A DNA stretch of 64,000 bases from Trochalopteron elliotii (Eukaryota > Chordata > Aves > Passeriformes > Leiothrichidae): positions 2,364,613-2,428,612 of the forward strand of contig JANPWX010000061.1 of assembly GCA_024734555.1 (NCBI GenBank). Direction: 5' to 3'. Below are positions 38,973-64,000 of the stretch, in pieces. Numbering within the stretch: position 1 is the stretch's first letter; each line of letters begins with the position of its first letter. Under the pieces are notes generated by a model, which worked only from the letters and a program-made list of their open reading frames with translations, made no database searches and was not told the origin of the DNA. The position numbers were made by a program, and so were the translations under genes.

Positions 38973-39330
38973 TGTATTGGGTTTGGGTAGCCAGGTTTTG
39001 ATAGTTTGGGGCATCTACAGGGGTGGCTTCTGTGAGAAGATGCCAGAAGCTTCCTCAATGTCCAGCAGAGCCAACGGCAGCAGCTCCAGGACAGAGCCAC
39101 TGCTGACCAAGGCCTGGCCAATCAGAAAAGATGGTTAACACCTCTGTGATAACAGATCTGAGAAGGAAAAAAGTTATGGTGCAGATGTAATTGTGACCAG
39201 AAAAGAGTGGAATGAGAACACGTGAGAGGAACAACTCTGCAGACACCAAGGTCAGTGGCAAAGGAGGGGCAGGAGGGGCTCCAGGCACAGGAGCTGAGAT
39301 TCCCATCTGTGATGATGATGCCCATGGACA
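38973..39330 (+). mobile_element. LTR 5' fragment, plus orientation
   Basis: The block begins exactly with TGTATTGGGTTTGGGTAGCC and runs through GGGGTGGCTTCTGTGAGAAG and CAGACACCAAGGTCAGTG. It matches, from memory, the 5' half of the same LTR family whose 3' half lies inverted at 38295-38972. It then passes without an obvious boundary into a second LTR type near 39330. The retained TG terminus at 38973 suggests an original element end rather than random breakage. Confidence 0.6.
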
Positions 39331-39905
39331 CTGGGTGTGGCTGGGCTGGAGTTCATTTCCCATAGCAGCCTTTGCAGTGCTGTGCTGTGGGACTTGGAAA
39401 GGTGTTGATAACACACCAGTGTTTTGGCTACTGCTGGGCACGGCTGGCACAGCATCAGTGCTGACTCTCAACATCCCCTGCCAAGCAGCAGGCTGGGGTG
39501 GGCAGGATCCTGGCAGGGGACACAACTAAGCCAGCTGACCCAAATTAACCAAAGGGATATTCCATACCATGTAATGTTAGCTCAGATATAAAGGCTAAGG
39601 AAAGGAGGAAGAAGTGGGAGCATTTGTTATTTACAAGGTTTGCCCTCTGGAGCAACCACTACACGTGTTGAAGGCCTGCTTCCCAGGAAGCAGCCACACA
39701 TTGCTTGCTGACAAGAAGTAGAGAACAAACCTATTATTTTCCTCTTTGTGCACAAGCAAACTTTTACTTTTGCCTTAGAAAACTGCTTTATCTCAGTCTA
39801 GAAGTTGTTTTCCATCTTATTTTCTCTCCCCTGTCCAGCTGGGAAGGGGGAGTGATAGAGCAGCATGATGGGCACCTGACATCCAGCCAAGGTCTACCCA
39901 TCACA
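39331..39905 (+). mobile_element. Second LTR (solo), plus orientation
   Basis: This region starts around GGCTGGGCTGGAGTTCATTT. It includes a TATAAAG box at 39587-39593 and a degenerate poly(A) hexamer (AACAAA, 39724-39729), and ends in GGTCTACCCATCACA at 39905, directly followed by a CA repeat. It resembles a second songbird LTR type. Its last 100 bp are an inverted match, about 75-80% by eye, to 38295-38395. No target-site duplication is visible. There are no internal gag, pol or env remnants, so it is a solo LTR. Confidence 0.65.
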
Positions 39906-39917
39906 CACACACACACC
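39902..39917. repeat. (CA)n microsatellite
   Basis: A short run of about eight CA units at the end of the plus-strand LTR. It may have grown from the terminal CACA of the LTR. Confidence 0.8.
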
Positions 39918-41183
39918 TATTTCAAACCTAATTTGCACTTCTATACTTGTGAACTCAATAGGAGCATTTTTGTTCATGAAGCAAATGCTCAGTTTGGACT
40001 GATACATTGCTGGTACCATCCTGGCTTCCTTCCATATTCTTCTAGAAACAGCACCAGACAACTGACAATCCCAACACAACAGACGTATTTCACAGTAATA
40101 TTTCCTGAGTAAATATTCCCAGAAGCCCAGCTGCACAGGATCCTTCCCAACTCTTGAGTGTACTGCAGGGCAGACAACCAAGCACCACTCACATCACAAT
40201 TCAAATACAGGCATTGTATGTTTGGGTCTTGGTACAGAACCTTAACCAAGCTGTAAGGGAAATGTTTATAAAGCCTTTTTAGGATGATCTATAATCAAAC
40301 TGCCAAAGCCAAAATGCTGGAACTCATTTCACCAGGGAAACAGCCTCAAAGCCACAGAAATACATTCTGTTTGCTATATGAAGCACATTAAGAGATGCAT
40401 CTATTTTTCTGTTAGCCAAAGTTGAAATGATCATTTTAATAAGATGAACATTAAAATTAAAGAATATTCTGATGGCCTTTCCTTCCTCTATACATATCTT
40501 AGTTAAAATTCATGCATTCATGACTTTTGGTAAATTTAACTCTAAGATGAGTCATAAATAGTATTTATATTGCATTATAGACCAAATTTTGCAATCTGCT
40601 GTCTCATGCTCATAAACCCTCCCCCCCAACTTTTAAAGCCTGTTTAACTCCTCTACAAACCTAGACAAAAGCAGCTCAGGCTGGCAAAATATAGGCACAT
40701 AAACCTCCAATGATCTCCCATTGTTTTAAACATGAAATAAAAAGCAACAGTGCCGAGCTTTCCCACTCAGGAAACTATTTCCAAGGCATGATTTGTCTAA
40801 TCTCACACACTTCATCATGGGCCAAAGTCTCTCTTGTAAATATGCAGAGATTCAAGGCTTGGAGCACAGCTGGCCCGAGAGCATGCAGAAGAGAAGATGG
40901 TCACTGACAAAGAAGCCAAAACAAGACACTGGGATCAGGAGTAGCTGCAGCTTCAAATGCCACCAGGACGAGTCCTTTTCTGCCGGACGTGGACCCTTCA
41001 CAGCCGGTGTCAGCCTTCAACATCCACGGGCCACAACAAAGCAGATTTCAACAAAGCAACGGGCAACGTCTGAAGATAGCAGGGACCATGAACTGCAGCA
41101 GCCACACTTGTACACTTGCCCTTCCCCCAGTGTTGTATGGAATTGCACATGGATGGGCACACAGGGAGGGCAGTAATGCTATA

Positions 41184-41212
41184 GAGCTCTGCTGATAAAT
41201 CCAGCAGAGCTC
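41184..41212 (-). other. 11-bp perfect hairpin with AUUUA loop in FAM171B 3' UTR
   Basis: GAGCTCTGCTG (41184-41194) pairs perfectly with CAGCAGAGCTC (41202-41212). In the RNA the 7-nt loop is GAUUUAU, which contains the AU-rich-element pentamer AUUUA. It is about 510 nt past the stop codon. Confidence 0.55.
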
Positions 41213-41724
41213 ATCTGCTGGTGTCGTGGGACCAACGCATGAAACATTTCACATTATACAAAGGAGGAGTAACGGATCCCTAGAAAAGTTCACATATAAA
41301 ATACTGTACAGATGGTCACGATTAGGAACAAGGCTGAGGAATGGCTTTAACTAGGCTACCATTGCAATAGCAACAAGTACAAAAAAAATTAAATCATGTG
41401 CCTACATTTCTCACTGTGCATTCCCAAAGGTGTGTCCAAGAATGACAGGCTAAGTAAAATGTGGGCCTTCCCCATACTGCCAGTAAAATCAAGAACTGGA
41501 AAAGTTTAATAGTATTTTTAATAGCATTTCCCTGTTTTCAATTCACATGGAATATCAATTGCCCAGCTGAAGTTTGGTAACTCAATCTGTACGTTAAAAA
41601 AACAAAACTTTTCTTGATACTAGAAAACAGCATTTGCCTTGTAAACCCAACACTGCAGAATTACAGAAGCAGGCAAGAGGTCAACAACCAGCAGGGAGAG
41701 CAACAGCACAAAGCACATTGTGTT

Positions 41725-59599
<17,875 letters not shown>

Positions 59600-59831
59600 A
59601 TAAACAGAAACACAAACATTTAATGCTTACAATTATTTTAATGAATTTGGATTACTTCATAATCTGGATGGCCTCAGTATTTGAAATCTGTACAATGGCA
59701 TAGGAAAATTATAGCTTTTTCAATTTGAAGATGTGCTATATATATGAGAGGATTTATCTGATGACTTATTTGAATAAATAAACAAAAATAACTATTTTCT
59801 ACAACCAGATGTGTTCTGCCATTAGAAGTGG
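59600..59831 (-). other. Possible 3' UTR of the 59.8-60.1 kb exon
   Basis: AT-rich sequence following the stop. ATTAAA lies at 59624-59619 on the minus strand and a GT-rich element (TGTTTGTGTTTCTG) at 59618-59605, the usual layout of a cleavage site. It is inferred and depends on the exon being real. Confidence 0.3.
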
Positions 59832-60136
59832 TTACACTTCCATGCAAGGTCTCAGAGCAGATGCATAAACAACCTGCACAAGCACAATAATCATTCCACA
59901 GATGCTGACAGCAACCAAATACTGATGAAAATGAGGTCCTGCAAAATCAATGAAATAAAGCAGATGATCATAGGCTGTATCCCTAATGATTACTGCTGCA
60001 TAATCAATGAGCACCTTCCTGGAATGATGCTGCTTGTAAGAACTGCAGCAGAATGCCAGCAGGCTAATCCATAAAGCTGCTAACAACTCACTCTGCTCTC
60101 CAGGGGGAACACACTCCCAAGCACTTGGAAGTGCTC
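59832..60136 (-). CDS. Candidate terminal coding exon, unrecognised two-helix membrane protein
   Basis: I do not recognise this protein. On the minus strand a strong acceptor (TTTTCTGTGTCTTACCAG, AG at 60138-60137) opens a frame that reads 100 codons to TAA at 59832. The exon enters in phase 1. The reading contains W-E-C-V-P-P-G-E-Q-S-E, a hydrophobic segment (L-L-A-A-L-W-I-S-L-L-A-F-C-C), a polar loop with H-S-R-K-V-L-I-D-Y-A-A-V-I-I-R-D, then a second hydrophobic stretch (Y-L-V-A-V-S-I-C-G-M-I-I-V-L-V-Q-V-V-Y). An ATTAAA and a GT-rich tract follow about 210 nt downstream. It lies in the presumed intron 1 of FAM171B, same strand and same junction phase, so it may be an alternative last exon, a separate nested gene, or chance. 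No upstream exon was identified. Confidence 0.4.
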
Positions 60137-63100
60137 CTGGTAAGACACAGAAAATGGAAGAAAAATTCCCTTTTATATCTTTTTATGGGCTACCTAAGCA
60201 AAAGGCATAAAATTCAGACAGGAAAGCAGCCATGAAGGTTAGATGGGATTTTTTTTTTTTCCCCCTGTATTCCTTTAACACTGCATGGCATATATATCTC
60301 ATTTAAAAAATTCACTGGAATAATTTTAAGTGCACAGCATGTACTGCTGCAAGGTACTCATTTGTTAAGGAGTTGCAAGATGTTTTTTCAGCATTAGATG
60401 CCTTCTGCACAAATCAAAATCAGACTGTGTCATCACCCGAGACAGAGCATGAGGATTCACAGGACACAATAAACCTATGAGAATTAAAATTACCATAGCA
60501 ACTTTGCATTTTGATTTGCTGCTATTTTGTTGAATCAGCCAGCCTGGTTCTCAGAGCTGTGGTTACTATGGAAGACTGAAGCAGAAATTCACCTTCCTGG
60601 GGCAAGGGAGACAGGCAGCAGACAAGATGAAATGCTGCAGTCTGCAGAGCTTCATTTATTCAGGAGTCATTTATTTTAAATATCATCTTCTGTAATTTGA
60701 GATAAGTGAGATAAATTATTAATATTACAAGAATCAAACCTTAAATAAAACTTACCTTTCAAATTAAGATAAATTTGCAAATGAAACAGATTAAAATGAG
60801 CAAGTAAATACTAGAAAGAGCTCCTGAAATCTACAAAATACAACAGCTTTGCCCAGGCACTTCAGAGGCCATTATAAGGGGTTTTTTTCAGTTTACTCAC
60901 TGGCTAATATGAAACCTGTAATGCTTCTCTTTAATTATTTTTTTTTAATCACTGCCAGTATTATTCTACCTTGCATCAGAGTTGAGGGAATGAAAATATG
61001 AAAAATACACACTTTGTTACAGAATGCTGGGGAAAGAAGTACAAAGGCAAATATTATAAAATCTTCATAATATTCTAGTTTAAATATGGGGGTTTTATAT
61101 AAACCTCCCAATATATTATATACCTTCAAGAAAAATGGGCAAATGCCTATCAGAGAATAAGCCAACAACATGGATTTCCCACTCATGAACTTTACAATTA
61201 AACCCTCAGCATTTAAACAGCAAAAATAAATCAGTCAGCACAGCAGCATCTTGACAAAATGCCACCATTTCTTGTAGAGAATTTCTAAAGATTTGTCAAA
61301 CCTACCCTCTACCAGTCAATATACTTGGACAGAAAGAATATTCCAGTATCCTTGCAACATGAATCACCTTTTATTTTTTATCTTAACAGGCCAGGTACAG
61401 GATTTGTCTTATGGAATTCCTAGTGGTGGCTTGTGAGTGGAATTGGCTGAAAAAAACCTGTGCAATTTCAAACAAACCCTTAATTTGACAGAAGGAGGAA
61501 AGAAAATCACAGGAAAACAAAGTAGCACCTGTTTAAACACGACATTTAATGCTGTGAAACCCTAAGACAGATATGAATCCACACACTCTGTGGCATAATA
61601 CACCCCACAAACCAGAAATTCAAACATCAGTGCACATTACTCACTAATTGCAAAGGACAACTATTGTTGCATTCAGAGATATTTTTCAATAACAACCTGG
61701 TCACTGCTCTTGTCTGAAAATACTTCTTTCCCCTAAAGCTGTAACATCTCATATTACTCCTTCAAGAAAGATATTTGTAATGCTGCAGCCATGTCTGTCT
61801 TTCACCTACAGGAAAAGATCCTCTAGTCCCTTGGTAGAAGGCCAGCGTATAAAGACATATAGGGAGAAAATATAATTTAAATTTTGCAGGTCATTTCCTA
61901 GGGGTAGGCTCTGTATGTGTGGAATGGGAATTTTTTATTGCAAGAGTAAGGAAATCCATATTGCAGCAACAAAGCAAGAGCACCCAACAAGCTACAGCCT
62001 CTTTCATAGAGAAATTTTCATTAATGTTGAGTTTCATAAAGTGAATGATCAAAAATCACTAAAAAAACCAAGGAATACAACATCGAGTATTAGAAAAATG
62101 ATTGCAGATTCCTATTCATTTTAAGTAAGTGCTATTCCTCAGAGTTTAAAAAGGTTTAAAAAAGGAGAAAGTTCTGTCAAATCAGATACAGGCTAAAGCA
62201 AAGCCCTGGGCTCAGGGCTGCACTACAATGCCATGACTGCTCTGTGGCCATGGATGGCATCCAGGGGAGTGTCAGAGCTGTGTGTGTTAATGACTCAGCC
62301 TCTGCTGCTGGGAATCATCACTGCTGCCGACAGCTCAGCACCAGCTCAGGGGCTCAGGACCAGCTGAAGCCCCCAGCTGGGTTGTCTCCAGCACAAACAC
62401 AAGCTCTCCCTCCTCAGCAGGCAGCCCAAGTCCTGTGGAGACTGCTGGGAAAACAACTTAGCACCAAGGAAACCTTTCTGGGATGATGGAAATGGTTTGA
62501 TTGACACCGAGGCTAAGGACAGGGCAGTAAACACTTCCCTCTTCCCCCCAAATACTCCAAATTCATTCAGCACCTCTGAGATTGTGCCAGCTGCACTGGG
62601 GGGAAACAAATCCACTCAAGTATTTCTGGGACAATCTGTTCCATGGAACACTGAAGAATCCAGCAGACAACCAGTCCCTCGACAAGTCTTTCTCTACTGT
62701 GCTTAAGAAAAAATACTCGACAAAAACACAAGAGGGGGAGAAGGAACCTGACAAGTAATTAAGAGGCAAACAGCCATGACAGATCCTTCTGCCCAACACT
62801 GCTCCCAAACTATGCAGGATCTCACAAATGTTTTGCTGGGTCTCGTTTCTGCTGAATTTAATGAGAGGATTTTCTCAACATCACTGGTCTGTAAACCAAA
62901 GAAACTCTCTACTGCAGCCCAGGGAGAGTAAGTTTTCTCCTTTGCTCCCAGAAACAATGGAATCAGCTCTGTGATATTTATCACAAGCCATAATTCATGT
63001 TATTAACAATTTCTATTGTTCCAAACACACAATCTACCAAAATCCTGCATTTACCCAACATAAAATTACTCATTTCTCCTGTTCAATCAGTTAATGAAAT

Positions 63101-63589
63101 GCTTCAAAACAGAGGAAAAGGTATTTTCTACAATTACATGGAAAAACTTTTTAAAATTCCTTTAGAGTCTATAATAGAGGGCAAGCACAACCTTCTTCAA
63201 CCCAGCAAAATGGCCAATATTTTCAAATATCTTGACATCATTGACCTTCTCTCCCGTATAGTTCAGATTAGCACATAGAAATGATCAAGATTTGCCACCT
63301 CACAGAAAATAACTTCCATGAGGATGCTCCAATCAGTTTCATTTGGGAGCCTTGCTGATGCAGAGTCATCAATAATAAATAGATCTGGTGTTTTGCCAAG
63401 TTTCATAACCATGCAACACACTATATCTATTTCAGCAGACTGAGCCAACTGTGTGCATCATATTTATGAAACAGCCCCAAATCTGCAGCACAGGGTGTAA
63501 CTCCACTCTGTCCTGATTTGCATGCATTAGGGGAAAGCACATGGAAGACAGGAGCCTTGTTTAACCTTGCAAAGGAAAGGTTTTGGGTG
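60137..63589. other. Presumed FAM171B intron 1 (continued)
   Basis: No exon of any gene could be supported. A GC-richer stretch at 62200-62480 lacks CpGs and splice-consistent coding signal. Confidence 0.4.
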
Positions 63590-63890
63590 CCCTAAACAAC
63601 AGCCTTCCCTCAGCCAGGTGCTCACCAGAGAGAAAGAGCTCTGGGAGATGCTTGGCAGGGTAATGAGGGGCAACAATCACCAACTGCAGGGAAGGAGCTG
63701 AGAGGACATGAGGGATTTGCTTTTCTCTCTAAGGATAAACAACTGTGGGAATAAGTTGTCCAGGGAGGTTCCCCAATCCTGAAAGCTCTCATGGCCTGAC
63801 AGGAAAGAGCTCCCAGGTGTGAGTTCAGTGCCAACCCTGCTTTAAGAATGCCCCTGATGGCCCCTCCAGCCTAAACAGCCACCAGTTCCA
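63590..63890 (+). mobile_element. Possible old CR1 fragment
   Basis: The stretch contains GGGTAATGAGGGGCAACAAT, AGGACATGAGGGATTTGC, GTTGTCCAGGGAGGTTCCCC, CCCTGCTTTAAGAATGCCCC and GGCCCCTCCAGCC in the order of a sense CR1 3' region. It is strongly diverged; I see the pattern but not a clean 3' terminus. It could instead be unique GC-richer sequence. Confidence 0.35.
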
Positions 63891-64000
63891 GATCCTCAGT
63901 TACTCTCAAATCACAGAAAATAAAACCAACAAGTATCATCTTCACTTGACTGGTTAATTTCAGCTGCTAACTTTAATTTTAGCAAATCTGTCTGAATGTT

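Larger units (their letters stand above)
35190..41724 (-). other. FAM171B: Putative long 3' UTR of FAM171B
   Basis: Downstream of the stop there is no further gene until about 34 kb. The sequence is AT-rich, with homopolymer runs and no coding signal on the minus strand. The first canonical AATAAA outside a repeat is at 35214-35209, which would give a UTR of about 6.5 kb, of which about 1.6 kb is inserted LTR sequence (38295-39905). Shorter forms are possible from ATTAAA-type signals or from the LTR poly(A) signal at 38467. The extent is inferred; only the absence of other genes and the signals themselves are seen. Confidence 0.4.

Noticed and set aside
38466..38990. 174-codon plus-strand frame and several overlapping frames up to 39529
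   Set aside because: They lie wholly in LTR sequence with no retroviral protein motif; GC-rich LTRs give long chance frames.

Overview
This is a vertebrate, almost certainly avian and probably passerine, nuclear window. The evidence is the intron-rich gene on the minus strand, at least three CR1 LINE 3' fragments, and solitary LTR pieces of a kind I recognise as common in songbird genomes. There are no bacterial-type operons, tRNAs, rRNAs or CRISPR arrays. Most of the sequence is AT-rich non-coding DNA, so the many short open frames are chance or repeat-derived.

The only gene I can name is FAM171B, on the minus strand. Seven consecutive coding exons (exon 2 to the terminal exon) lie between 51130 and 41725. 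Every junction has a canonical splice site and compatible phase. They join into about 742 residues: extracellular domain, one transmembrane helix and a long cytoplasmic tail ending in the family's conserved C-terminus. The full-length protein is about 826 residues in human, so only exon 1 (signal peptide and N-terminus) is missing. It is presumably beyond 64 kb, which makes 51.1-64 kb part of intron 1. A long 3' UTR probably runs from 41724 to about 35.2 kb and carries a rearranged endogenous-retrovirus LTR composite at 38.3-39.9 kb.

By region: 1-32.6 kb is intergenic, with one CR1 fragment at 10.5-11.0 kb, small tandem duplications, microsatellites and hairpins, and no supported gene. The interval 32.6-34.0 kb is a compact cluster: CR1, an AT-rich tract, a CpG-rich block with a 20-21 bp minisatellite, then another CR1. 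From 35.2 to 51.1 kb is FAM171B. From 51.2 to 64 kb is intronic or intergenic, with a possible old CR1 at the end.

The most interesting unexplained signal is a candidate terminal coding exon on the minus strand at 59832-60136. It has a strong splice acceptor, 100 open codons with two hydrophobic segments, a stop and a plausible poly(A) signal. It lies in the presumed first intron of FAM171B and shares the phase-1 junction of the FAM171B exons, so it could be an alternative last exon or a separate small membrane-protein gene. Other leads are a tandem GTACGTAAG donor at FAM171B exon 2, an AUUUA-loop hairpin in the 3' UTR, and an LTR-derived poly(A) signal in the gene's sense orientation.
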